From assembly GCF_001189295.1 (NCBI RefSeq), contig NZ_CP012159.1, positions 5,100,525 to 5,164,524 of the forward strand: DNA of 64,000 nucleotides, written 5' to 3'. Every line of letters starts with the position of its first letter. Position 1 is the stretch's first letter. The translations under genes and the position numbers were made by a program. The notes under the pieces are model-generated. The model did not search any database and had not been told where the DNA came from. It saw only the letters and a program-made list of their open reading frames with translations. The stretch is from Chondromyces crocatus (GTDB lineage Bacteria; Myxococcota_A; Polyangia; Polyangiales; Polyangiaceae). Below are positions 9,417-18,578 of the stretch, in pieces.

Positions 9417-10748
9417 ATGCAGACGACGGTCCGCGCGACCATCCCCGATCCGCCAACCTCCGCGGACGTGCCCGTCCCTGGCCTCGTCCTGGTGTTCTCC
9501 GGGACGCAGCCGGTGTGCAAGCCGATCCGGTTGGAGAATGGGGCCGTCGTCCTGGGGCGAGGTGGGCCGACCAGCGACGAGAAGCTGTCACGTCGGCATG
9601 CGCGGATTGCCTACGACGGCGCGATGTGGACCGTCGAGGATCTCGGGAGCACCAATGGGACGTGGGTGGACGACGAGGAGATCCTCGGTGAGGTGCGCAG
9701 GACCAAGATCCGGGTGATCCAGGCGGGGACCTCGGTGTTTCTCCCGATGAGCGACATCCGTCGCTTTCTGAGGCACCTGGTGCGCGTCGAGAAGGGAGTG
9801 GTGCAAGGCCCGGCCCTCCAGGAGGCGCACGCCGCGATCGCGCGCGCCGCCAGTTCGGGAGACAGCATGCTCGTCACAGGCGAGAGCGGCACCGGCAAGG
9901 AGCTGGCTGCGCGCGCCTATCACCAGGCAGGGGCGCAGTCCAACGGCCCGTTCGTTCCAGTCAATTGCGCCGCCATACCCGAGGGACTGGCGGAGCGCCT
10001 GCTGTTCGGTGCGCGCCGCGGTGCATATTCCGGTGCCACGCACGATACGGAAGGGTATGTGCAGGCCGCGCATAACGGCACGCTGTTCCTCGACGAGGTC
10101 GCCGAACTCGATAGCGCCGTCCAGGCAAAGCTCTTGCGCACGATCGACACCCAGCAGGTCCTGGAGCTGGGCGCCGTGTCGGCGAAACCGGTCCGGGTGA
10201 GGGTATGCGCGGCGACCCATGATTTGCGGGCGCGCGTGGCTGCCGACAAGTTCCGGGAGGACCTTTACTATCGCATCGGTCGACCGGAGATTCACTTGCC
10301 CCCCTTGCGGGATCGACCCGAAGAGATCCCCTGGCACCTCGCTGAATGCTGCAAGCATGTCGATGTCCCCCGGGAAATGAACGGAGGCCGCCCGCCCGTG
10401 CTGTCCCCATCGCTGGTCGTCGCCGCGCTGCTGCGGCGGTGGCCTGGCAACGTGCGTGAGCTGCTGGGCGAGGCCCGTCGCGCTGCTGCCAGGGCCATCG
10501 ACGAGGAGCGGGTCGTCGTCGAGGAGCGCGATCTCGATCCGCGCGCCGGCATCGGAATCGGCGAGCCAGTCACCGAGGAGCAAGCCGGGGCGACCCGTGC
10601 GACGCCCCCGCCGTCCGACGAGACCTACGAGGCGATGGTCCTCGAGCGAGGGAACGTGTCACGCGCCGCGCGCCGACTGGGCATTCACCGCAACAAGGTG
10701 CGTCGCTGGATGGACAAGTACGGCGTGAAGCGCTCCGATTTCGAGTGA
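9417..10748 (+). CDS. FHA-domain sigma-54-dependent transcriptional activator
   Basis: 443 residues from ATG 9417; the frame is open upstream to 9192 but that stretch is not protein-like. An N-terminal FHA domain (about 22-115) has R48, SRRH 58-61 and STNG 78-81 for phosphothreonine binding. The AAA+ domain (about 130-370) has Walker A GESGTGKE 155-162 and Walker B LFLDE 223-227. A Fis-type helix-turn-helix ends the protein (NVSRAARRLGIHRNKVRRW). The sigma-54-contacting loop reads GAYSGA (202-207) instead of GAFTGA. FHA activators are typically controlled by Ser/Thr kinases; none is encoded here. Confidence 0.92.
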   Translation: MQTTVRATIPDPPTSADVPVPGLVLVFSGTQPVCKPIRLENGAVVLGRGGPTSDEKLSRRHARIAYDGAMWTVEDLGSTNGTWVDDEEILGEVRRTKIRVIQAGTSVFLPMSDIRRFLRHLVRVEKGVVQGPALQEAHAAIARAASSGDSMLVTGESGTGKELAARAYHQAGAQSNGPFVPVNCAAIPEGLAERLLFGARRGAYSGATHDTEGYVQAAHNGTLFLDEVAELDSAVQAKLLRTIDTQQVLELGAVSAKPVRVRVCAATHDLRARVAADKFREDLYYRIGRPEIHLPPLRDRPEEIPWHLAECCKHVDVPREMNGGRPPVLSPSLVVAALLRRWPGNVRELLGEARRAAARAIDEERVVVEERDLDPRAGIGIGEPVTEEQAGATRATPPPSDETYEAMVLERGNVSRAARRLGIHRNKVRRWMDKYGVKRSDFE

Positions 10749-10992
10749 ACCACAAGGCGTGAGCGACGTCGGCAGAACGTGAGCCACATCGGTGGGGCGA
10801 CGCGCAGGAGCATCGGAGGGAACGAGCTCGGCGGGCAGAACATGGTTTGATGCGCTGCGATGAATGTTCCTCTCGCACAGCGTGGGCGGCTTCTGGTAAC
10901 GTGGGAAGAAGTTAGCTCACATCATAGGTGAGGATCCGTTCAGGCCCGTCGCCCTTCGACTCGTTCCGACCCTGTGTCTCGCTGGAGGTTTC

Positions 10993-12486
10993 ATGCGGCG
11001 CCGTCGATTCATTCCTGCCATTTTGGTCGTTCTGGGGGCCGCAGCGAGCGGCGCAGCGCTCGCCGTCGGGTGCAGTGCTGCCGGTGACCCCAGTGAATTC
11101 ACCACCAGCAGCAGCTCGGGGCTCACCACCACCTCGACTGGCGGGGGGAATGGGGGGAGCGGGGGTGAAGGGGGAGGCATCGACCTCATCCCCGAGAATG
11201 ATGGCGGCACCGACGCGGCGCCCGACGTCTTCGTGAATCCCTGCGGTACCGAATGCGGTCCCGTCGAGCTGTGCGATCCGGACCACCTCGGCCTCGACGA
11301 CAACTGCAATGGCGTCGTCGACGAGGGGTGCGCCTGCGTCAGCGGGCAGGCGAACTTCTGCTTCAAGGGGGATCCCTCCTTCCGCGGATCGCCTGGCTGT
11401 TTCGACGGTGTACAGCGGTGCACCGAGAACGGGGACTGGGGGCCGTGCATCGGCGGCGTCCACGCGACGGAGATGTGCGCCGAGCAGAGCACCCAGGGCT
11501 GCCACGCCATCACGGCGGTGCCCTTCCAGGACGTCAACCTGAAGACGGGGACGGGCACCTTCAGCAGCAACGCGGTGACCGAGACCTGGACCGTGGCCTG
11601 CCCCCCCGGTGTGAGCCCTTGCCCCAGCGTGACGGGCTCGAATCCCACGGACGATTTCAAGCCGCTCCAGTCGGGTGAGTACACCGTCACGTACACGAAG
11701 ACCGTGGCCGGCGGGGCGCCCGAGTCGTGCACCTATCCGCTCTTCGTGGGTGCCAAGGGGCTCCGCGTCGAACTGGAGTGGCAGAACGACAATGGGCTGT
11801 ACGGCGCCGACATCGATCTGTACCTGCACCAGCCGAACAACACACAGCCGTGGAAGATCGGGGGCAATGCCAACTCCTGCGGTTATGGCAACTGCACGAT
11901 CGGCAATATCAGCAGCATCCCCAACTGGTTCCCCCCGGGCAATACGCCGCCGGATCCGGTGAACTGGTACCTCGATCCCATCCCCGAGCAGAACACGTGC
12001 TACTACGCGCCGCGTAATGCCGGTCAGGCGTGGGCCGCCCGAGGTCAGGGCTGCCATAGCCCGCGCCTCGACATCGACAACATCAGCTGCACGGCCTCGG
12101 AGAGCAATCCCAACTCGTCGAGCTTCTGCGCGCCGGAAAACATCAACATCGATTACCCGCCGGTCGACGAGTGGTTCCGGGTGGGGGTCCACTACTTCTC
12201 GGGCACGCCGAACATCCGGCCGCGTGTGAAGATCTACTGCAACGGTGCGCTCTCCGCGGATCTCGGACCGCAGGGCTTCTACTCTCCGGAGAGGCCGCTC
12301 ATCTTCCCCGCAGCCGGGAGCACCACGCTGTTCTGGCTGGCGGCGGATGTGCGGTTCAAGGACGGAGAGTGCGACAACAGCACCTGCGAGGTCGTTCCGC
12401 TCTACATGGACAACACCACGCGGGAGCCGTACCTGACCACGAGGAGCGTTGTCGAGGCGAACTTCGGTCCGCCCTATCCTCAGTGA
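10993..12486 (+). CDS. Lipoprotein with MopE-type metal-binding motif
   Basis: 497 residues. The lipobox is LAVGC (C27), followed by a Ser/Thr/Gly-rich low-complexity tether (about 35-75). Next comes an Asp-rich motif, LDDNCNGVVDEGC (about 98-112), of the MopE/calcium- or copper-binding type common in myxobacterial surface proteins, and then a Cys-rich region and a long beta-rich C-terminal part. Probably an exported, surface-attached protein; function unknown. It ends 25 bp before the CHAT gene on the same strand and may be co-transcribed with it. Confidence 0.75.
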   Translation: MRRRRFIPAILVVLGAAASGAALAVGCSAAGDPSEFTTSSSSGLTTTSTGGGNGGSGGEGGGIDLIPENDGGTDAAPDVFVNPCGTECGPVELCDPDHLGLDDNCNGVVDEGCACVSGQANFCFKGDPSFRGSPGCFDGVQRCTENGDWGPCIGGVHATEMCAEQSTQGCHAITAVPFQDVNLKTGTGTFSSNAVTETWTVACPPGVSPCPSVTGSNPTDDFKPLQSGEYTVTYTKTVAGGAPESCTYPLFVGAKGLRVELEWQNDNGLYGADIDLYLHQPNNTQPWKIGGNANSCGYGNCTIGNISSIPNWFPPGNTPPDPVNWYLDPIPEQNTCYYAPRNAGQAWAARGQGCHSPRLDIDNISCTASESNPNSSSFCAPENINIDYPPVDEWFRVGVHYFSGTPNIRPRVKIYCNGALSADLGPQGFYSPERPLIFPAAGSTTLFWLAADVRFKDGECDNSTCEVVPLYMDNTTREPYLTTRSVVEANFGPPYPQ

Positions 12487-12511
12487 GCCATACGCTGCTA
12501 TCAGCTAGTCG

Positions 12512-15500
12512 ATGCCTGCACGTTTCGTGCTGGAGGTAGAGACCGACTCCCCCGCCAGGGCTGCCACGCTGCGCCTTCTGGTTCCTGGTGGGGAATGTGT
12601 CGGAGAGCATCGAATCCAGCTCGATGCGCATCCCGTGGCGCGCTGGGAGGGGCTCTTCCACCCACGCCGGTACGTCCGCCGTGTCGCTCGCGATAGCCGA
12701 CAAGCCGAGGTGTTGCTCGACGCCGTGGGGGCGTTCCTCGGGCGCACGGTGCTCGGATCTCAACTGACGCACGCGCTCGCGGCGGGGAGCGAAGCGCGGA
12801 CGTTGCTCGTGCGGATCGTGGGCGAGACCGACGATCCTCTCGCGGCGGCGTTCGCTCAGGTGCCCTGGGATCTCGCGAGGCTCGAAGGGGATCTGCGGAC
12901 GCTGCGGCAGCGGGGCGTCACGGTGCGGGTCCGTCTGGCGCGTCGAGACGAGCGCGCCGCGAAGAGCACGGATGGTGCATCCATTCCACCTCCCGAGGGG
13001 AGCGACGCGGCGCCGAGGCCGAGCGCCGCGACCCTGCCAGGCGCCGGAGAGCCCATCCGTGTGCTGCTGGTGTTCGCAGAGCCCAGAGGAGCACGCCCAG
13101 CGGGGGCTCGCATCGAGAGGGAAGAGCTGCTCGATACGTTCTTCCGCGAGATCGTGCCCCGTCGAGGGGTGGAGGTGGACGTGCTCTCCCACGGGGTGAC
13201 CCGGGCGCAGCTGTGGGAGCAGGTGCGGAGCCGCGGTGGCTACCACGTGGTCCACTGGAGCGGGCGCGCGGTCGAGGGAGGGCTGGAGATCGAGCTCGAG
13301 CCGGGCGAGGAGGAAGACGCCTGCATCTCGGGCGAGGAGCTGGCCGATCTCCTGAGCGGCTCGGGCGGGGGTGAGGTGGCGCCGGCGCTGGTGCTGCTCA
13401 GCGCCAGCCGAGCAGGGGCGCTCGGAACCGCACGGGACTGGGACTCGGTGCGCACGGCCATGAGCGAGCCGGCCCCTGCCGCGGCAGAGCCGACGCTGGA
13501 GCAAGTGTTCGAGGTGCGCAGCGGGACGTCAGCGGTGGGGCTGGCCATGAGCGCCGCGGGCGTGCCGGCCGTGGTAGCCATGCGCCACGAGGTCGCCCCG
13601 AGCTATGCGAGGCGGTTCGGGCGCGGCTTCTTTCGTCGGCTGCTCGGGAGCGAGGGGAGGACCTCCGTCGAGGAGGCCCTGGCCGCGACGCAGCGAGAGC
13701 TGGCTGGAGCGCACGGTGTCGAGAAGGGGGAGAAGCCGCCGCGGGGCGCGGTGACGCCGAAGGAGCGCGGGGTGCTGCTGGCCGGCTCCTCGGCCTCCGT
13801 CGTGCGGGCGACGGGAGGCGACGTGATCGGGGGAGAGCTGCGCTCGGCGCGGCTCACGCCGAGGACGCCGGAGCAACCCATGCGTGTCGAAGCGGCGCCG
13901 CTCGCCACCGACAGCGGGCGGACGCCCGTGATGTCATCGTCGATCGAAGTCCCTTCGTCGGCGAGGACGCGCGCCGTCGGTGAGCCCTGGCAGGCAGATC
14001 TTCTGGACCAGTCCGCGCTGATCCTGCTCGGCGGGGCCTCGATCGAGGTCGCGCCCGAGGAAGGGCGGAGCGCTCCTGCGGCGCGGGTCGAGCCGCGGCC
14101 CATGCCGCTGCTGGAGAGTGGGAGCAAGGAGCTGGAGCCGTCTCCCGGCTTCGTCGGCCGCGGTATGGAGCTGGGGCGGCTCGCGCGAGAGTGGCTGGCT
14201 CCGGGCGGCAAAACGATCGCGCTGGTGGAGGGGCCGGGGGGGATGGGCAAGACGTCCCTCGCGGCGGAGGCCATCCACCTGTGGCATGGCCATTTCGACC
14301 TGGTGCTCGCGTTCCAGCCTTTCCGGGAGAGCTCCAGCACCACGCTGCGCGTGGAGGGGGACGACCGCGGAGGCGCGGCATCGGTGTTCGGAGGGCTCCC
14401 TCCGGAGATCGAGACGCTGCTGCGCTATGTCGATCGGCGGTTGCGAGAGGAGAGTCCCCGATACCGCGATCGCTGCGAGCGGGATCCGTTCCTCCGGGTG
14501 TACACGCCACCGGGGGAGGAGGAGCAAGCGGGGGCGCGCGCGGCGCGGCTGCTCGAGAACCTGGCCGAGTCCCTCGTGACGGACAGGGTGCTGCTCGTGC
14601 TGGACGGGGTGGAGCGAGGCGCGGGCACGGAGGGGCAGGAGGCGGATGCCCCGTGGTGGCAGCTCCTCGCCCAGCTACGCCCGCGGCTCGGCGAGGGCAG
14701 GGCGAGGATCCTGGTGACCTGCCGGCGCAGCCCCCCTGCGACGGTGCTTCCGGCCGTGTTCCGCCTGGCGCTGGGAGGTCTGCCGCTCGGTCACGCCGCG
14801 GTGCTCGCTGATCGGCGCTCGGCGCTTCGCGAGATCCTCGCCCGAGGCACGAGGGAGCGACGCGAGGGAGGGACGGCAGGGCAAGCAGAGCGGCTCGCGC
14901 GGCGGGTGCTCGAGGTGACCCACGGACACCCCCTGGTCTTGCTCCGATTCGGTGACGTGGCGGGCATGGGGCGGACGGTGCTGGAGGGCGCGCTCGATCG
15001 GCTGGGGGCCCTCGGGGACGGGTTGCCCCCGGACGCGCTGCCCGGAGGCCTCGGCGAGGCGGAGCGTCAGCGGGCATTGCTCGAGGACGTTGGCGCGGGG
15101 CTGTTCGATCTGCTGCTCGAGCGGCTCTCTCCGAGCGCGCGGCGGCTGCTCTGGGGGATGTCGCTCGCCAGCGAGCCGGTCCCCGCCTGGATGATCGAGG
15201 ACCTCGGCGCGAAGCTGCTGCCCGGGGAGGAGCGCCCGCGGACGGCCCTCGCGGAGCTATGCGCGGCTGGCCTGGTGGTGCGGGAAGAGGAGCAGGCGCG
15301 AGGGACCGTCTACGCTTTCCACTCTCTCGTCGCGGAGCGGACGGCCGCGTGGATGACGCAGCACCTCGACGAGCAGGGGGACGCGTCGACCGAGGATCTC
15401 TACCGCTGCTTCGGTGAGCGGTACACGGCGGCGTTCAGGAATGCGCTGCCGATGCTCCAGCAGGGGCTTCTGACCATCCCTCCCGTGGCGGAGGAGCCTC

Positions 15501-16981
15501 GTGCGTGGACAGGGCCCGTCTCGAGCTCGGAGCCACGATCGAAGCCTCCCTCGGCGCCGAGCAGCGAGTCGAGGCCGCGCGCTGCGCGCAGGCCGCGGGA
15601 GCTGTGTGCGGAGCTGGGACGCAGGAGTGTCCGCTACCTGGTGCGGGGCCGAGCGTTCCAGGCGCTGTCGGCATTCGGGAGTGCTGCGCTGACGGGCGCA
15701 GGCGACGCGGTGTTGCTGTCCGAGGTGATGGATGACCTCGAAGCGGCCGCGGATCACGGCGCGGGGGCGACGCGGTGGCGTGCCCGGGTATCGCTGGCCG
15801 ATGCGCTGCGGAGCGCGCGGCAGGTGGAGATGGCGCTGCCGCTCTACGAGCGGGCGGCGAGCGATGCTGCTGCGAGCGAGCACTGGGCGGACCTCGGCGT
15901 GATCCTCACCAAGTGGGCCGCAGCACTCGCGCAGGAGGGCCAGCTCGATGCCGCGCGAGAGCTTTTCGAGCGGGGCGCGGAGGCCAAGCGGAGGGCAGGG
16001 AAGCCGCTGGCTCAGGTGATCGGCGTCGAGCTGGAGGCGCTCCGGATCGACGTGCTGCGGCGGGGCGCGGCCGCCGCTCTTCCAGCGATCGAGGAGCGCG
16101 TCGCCACGCTCAGGGGGCTGTGGACGGGCCGTCCGGACACCGAGGAGAGCGCCCTGAACTCCGAGAGCACGCAGATCGGCAGCGCGCTCGCGACAGGGCT
16201 GGACGTCGCCAGGCGTGCGAACGCGGAGCTCGAGCGATGGGATGTGTGCCTCTCGCTGCTGGATGAGCTGGAGGCGCTGGACCGTGATCTCGGCGCCGCG
16301 GAGCTGGAGATGTCCCGCGAGCGGTTCCATCGCTGGACACCGCTGGCACGGCTCGGCAGGACGGCCGAGGCGACCGAGGTCATCGAGGGATGCCTCGAAG
16401 GGTTCCGTCGCGCTCGCGACACGCGTGGCGAGGTGCGTGCTCTCTCGGCGCTCGCGACGGTACACGCGGAGGTCGGCGATTTCGAGGCCGCCACGGGACT
16501 GGAGCGCGAGGCGCTGAGCGCCCGGGAGCGGTTCGCGAGCGCCAGCGAGCGCGCGGTGGCCCACTGTCGGCTCGCGAGCTTGCTGGTGCGGGCAGGGAGC
16601 GCCGTCGAGGCGATGGAGAACGCACTGGCAGCGGTCGCCTATCAGCTGGCGGCTGGCCAGGAGGCGCGCGCCGAGTTCCGCTTGCTGGCGATGTCCGCGC
16701 GGGACGCCGCGAACCTCGCGGTGCGGGAAGACACGGGCGACGTCGCCTCGTCTTCCGATGTGGTGCTCCAGAGCGGCGCGCGCCCCGTGCTGCTTTCGTC
16801 CGTCCCGAGGCTCACATCGCTGCTGGAACGCCCGCCGTTCGCCTCGGTGCGCAAATTCCTGGCGGAGCGTGGGGTCTCCATCGACATGCTCCAGGGACGC
16901 ATCGACGAGCTTCTCGGGCACGCCGCGGACGATCTGGAGCACGGACCGATGCCGACGTTCTCCATGGAGGAGGCGGGATAA
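12512..16981 (+). CDS. CHAT domain - STAND NTPase - TPR protein (CHAT Cys replaced by Ser)
   Basis: 1489 residues. An N-terminal region (1-165) is followed by a CHAT caspase-like domain (about 170-440) with the histidine in HVVHWSG (H248). The position of the catalytic Cys (normally SACxxG) reads SASRAG, so S299 replaces Cys through one codon, AGC. A flexible linker (about 440-545) follows. A STAND/NB-ARC-like ATPase (about 545-900) has Walker A GPGGMGKT 574-581 and Walker B VLLVLDG near 695. Alpha-helical TPR-like repeats (about 1020-1430) complete it. CHAT-STAND-TPR proteins act as sensor/effector switches in conflict or cell-death pathways; with Ser in place of Cys this one may be a non-proteolytic scaffold. 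No separate substrate gene is adjacent. Confidence 0.85.
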   Translation: MPARFVLEVETDSPARAATLRLLVPGGECVGEHRIQLDAHPVARWEGLFHPRRYVRRVARDSRQAEVLLDAVGAFLGRTVLGSQLTHALAAGSEARTLLVRIVGETDDPLAAAFAQVPWDLARLEGDLRTLRQRGVTVRVRLARRDERAAKSTDGASIPPPEGSDAAPRPSAATLPGAGEPIRVLLVFAEPRGARPAGARIEREELLDTFFREIVPRRGVEVDVLSHGVTRAQLWEQVRSRGGYHVVHWSGRAVEGGLEIELEPGEEEDACISGEELADLLSGSGGGEVAPALVLLSASRAGALGTARDWDSVRTAMSEPAPAAAEPTLEQVFEVRSGTSAVGLAMSAAGVPAVVAMRHEVAPSYARRFGRGFFRRLLGSEGRTSVEEALAATQRELAGAHGVEKGEKPPRGAVTPKERGVLLAGSSASVVRATGGDVIGGELRSARLTPRTPEQPMRVEAAPLATDSGRTPVMSSSIEVPSSARTRAVGEPWQADLLDQSALILLGGASIEVAPEEGRSAPAARVEPRPMPLLESGSKELEPSPGFVGRGMELGRLAREWLAPGGKTIALVEGPGGMGKTSLAAEAIHLWHGHFDLVLAFQPFRESSSTTLRVEGDDRGGAASVFGGLPPEIETLLRYVDRRLREESPRYRDRCERDPFLRVYTPPGEEEQAGARAARLLENLAESLVTDRVLLVLDGVERGAGTEGQEADAPWWQLLAQLRPRLGEGRARILVTCRRSPPATVLPAVFRLALGGLPLGHAAVLADRRSALREILARGTRERREGGTAGQAERLARRVLEVTHGHPLVLLRFGDVAGMGRTVLEGALDRLGALGDGLPPDALPGGLGEAERQRALLEDVGAGLFDLLLERLSPSARRLLWGMSLASEPVPAWMIEDLGAKLLPGEERPRTALAELCAAGLVVREEEQARGTVYAFHSLVAERTAAWMTQHLDEQGDASTEDLYRCFGERYTAAFRNALPMLQQGLLTIPPVAEEPRAWTGPVSSSEPRSKPPSAPSSESRPRAARRPRELCAELGRRSVRYLVRGRAFQALSAFGSAALTGAGDAVLLSEVMDDLEAAADHGAGATRWRARVSLADALRSARQVEMALPLYERAASDAAASEHWADLGVILTKWAAALAQEGQLDAARELFERGAEAKRRAGKPLAQVIGVELEALRIDVLRRGAAAALPAIEERVATLRGLWTGRPDTEESALNSESTQIGSALATGLDVARRANAELERWDVCLSLLDELEALDRDLGAAELEMSRERFHRWTPLARLGRTAEATEVIEGCLEGFRRARDTRGEVRALSALATVHAEVGDFEAATGLEREALSARERFASASERAVAHCRLASLLVRAGSAVEAMENALAAVAYQLAAGQEARAEFRLLAMSARDAANLAVREDTGDVASSSDVVLQSGARPVLLSSVPRLTSLLERPPFASVRKFLAERGVSIDMLQGRIDELLGHAADDLEHGPMPTFSMEEAG

Positions 16982-17007
16982 ATTGCGCTGGCTCGCGACG
17001 GCGCGGG

Positions 17008-17373
17008 TCAGCGTGGAGGGGACCGCTTCTTCGCGCGCGCGATCGCTGTGCGGATGAGGGGAGCCGCCGGGGTGAGCGCGTCGACGAGATCGCCCACCTG
17101 CGTCGTGGCGCGCTCCACCCGTACCCATGCGGAGGAGAAACCGAGCGTCCCTGGGGGGTGTCTCTTCGCCAGATCGATGGCCGTCCGGAGCTCCGCCCCT
17201 ACCTCGCGGATCCCACGGAGCCGCGCGGGATCCGCGCCGCGGGCGTGAGCGTCGGCGTAGATCACGCGGACGATGCCGAGCAGATCACGCGCAGGTTCGA
17301 AGGGAAAGGGATCGCGACGGATCGTGAGCACGGTGCTGCAGGAGACAGGGCTGCCCCGTGATGGTAGTCGCAC
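17008..17373 (-). CDS. Small uncharacterised helical protein
   Basis: 121 residues if it starts at GTG 17373, which has GAGG a few bases upstream; a second GTG at 17331 would give 107. The composition looks protein-like (FEPARDLLGIVRVIYADAHA, DLVDALTPAAPLIRTAIARA), predicted mostly helical with no signal peptide. It lies 44 bp after the EEP-hydrolase gene on the same strand and is convergent with the CHAT gene. Family not recognised. Confidence 0.5.
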   Translation of the reverse strand: MRLPSRGSPVSCSTVLTIRRDPFPFEPARDLLGIVRVIYADAHARGADPARLRGIREVGAELRTAIDLAKRHPPGTLGFSSAWVRVERATTQVGDLVDALTPAAPLIRTAIARAKKRSPPR

Positions 17374-17417
17374 GCCCCCCTCGACGACGAGCGCCCGATG
17401 ATGTGAAAAACTGCCGT

Positions 17418-18482
17418 TTACTTCTGCCCGATCCAGCGAAGATCCGCGATGACCGGGCGATGATCCGATCCGAGATCTGGGCCGACCTGGGCGCGCTCCA
17501 CGGACCAGTCCGCGTTCGTGAGAACATGGTCGATCCGTATCCCGAACCAGCGCGTCTGCTTGGTGGTGCCGGTGCCAAATCCCGCACGGGAGAAGGCGTT
17601 CTGCATGTCCGACCAGAAGCTCCGGTAGATGGCGCTCTCGACGGGCATGTTGAAATCGCCGGCGACGATCACGGGGCCGGGTGAAGCGTCGACCCACTGC
17701 CGTGCCAGCGACGACTCCCAGGTGCGGAGTTCGACATTGTCGTCATGCTCCGTCGCGCCCCGCCATGCTCGGTGCATCAGCGCCTCGATGGCGTCCCGCA
17801 CCGTCTCCAGATGCACGTTCACCACGCTGATGTGGCGTGGGAGCCCGCCATCACCCGGGAGTTCGAGGTCGTAGCGGACGATCGCGCCGTTCCCCCCTCG
17901 CTTCCAGACATCCATGCGATCGCGGGCGACCACCTCTCGCACGGGAAACTTGCTGAGAAGGCACTGCCCCTGGTTCGTGCGGACCTCCCACCCAGGGAAG
18001 GTGCTCTGCAGCTCCTGCTCTTGCCAGCCGCACTCCTGGAGCGCGACGAGATCGGGGCGGTTCACTTCGACGAAGCGGCGAAGCGCCTCCAGGTCTCCAT
18101 GCCGGGAGCGGGCGTTGAACGAGACGATGCGGAGCTGACCTGCTCGCTCGTCACGAAAGAGCTGTGACACCGGGACCTCGAACCCCAGGATCGGCCCCAC
18201 CACGATCAGCGCGGCGACGGCCGACGGCACGAGGGCGCGGGGGCAGAGGACGAGCGCCGCCGGGACGAGGCACGCGAGCGGGATGGCCATGAGCCATCGC
18301 GGACCGAACAGCACCAGGGTCGCCGGCCACCAGCGGTCGCCCAGGAAGTGCAAGCCGAGCGCCCCGAGGATCACCGCGGCGAGGTAGAAGAGGGCGCCCA
18401 CCCAGACGAGCGACCTGACCCGCCCCTTGAGGCCCTTCCACTGCAATTTCGTCGTGTGCCCGTCCACCATGTTGCTCTGCAA
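17418..18482 (-). CDS. Membrane-anchored endonuclease/exonuclease/phosphatase (EEP) family protein
   Basis: 354 residues. Three hydrophobic segments lie in the N-terminal third (about 27-105). An EEP domain (about 115-350) follows with the full set of metal/catalytic motifs: VSFNARS, LVALQECGW (Glu), VVNVHLE (His), VIVAGDFNMP (GDFN), RIDHVLTN and GSDHRPVIADL. The membrane anchoring and domain order resemble bacterial EEP proteins of the YafD type, which act on nucleic acid, phospholipid or phosphoester substrates; the substrate here is unknown. It follows the hybrid kinase by about 96 bp on the same strand. Confidence 0.85.
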   Translation of the reverse strand: MQSNMVDGHTTKLQWKGLKGRVRSLVWVGALFYLAAVILGALGLHFLGDRWWPATLVLFGPRWLMAIPLACLVPAALVLCPRALVPSAVAALIVVGPILGFEVPVSQLFRDERAGQLRIVSFNARSRHGDLEALRRFVEVNRPDLVALQECGWQEQELQSTFPGWEVRTNQGQCLLSKFPVREVVARDRMDVWKRGGNGAIVRYDLELPGDGGLPRHISVVNVHLETVRDAIEALMHRAWRGATEHDDNVELRTWESSLARQWVDASPGPVIVAGDFNMPVESAIYRSFWSDMQNAFSRAGFGTGTTKQTRWFGIRIDHVLTNADWSVERAQVGPDLGSDHRPVIADLRWIGQK

Positions 18483-18578
18483 CGAGCTTCGATGTCCGGC
18501 AGGGCCTTCCTGTCGCGGGTGAGCGCCAGCAGCGCCACGACGTGATGCGCTTTCCGCGAGAGAAGGGCCGCGGAGCGG

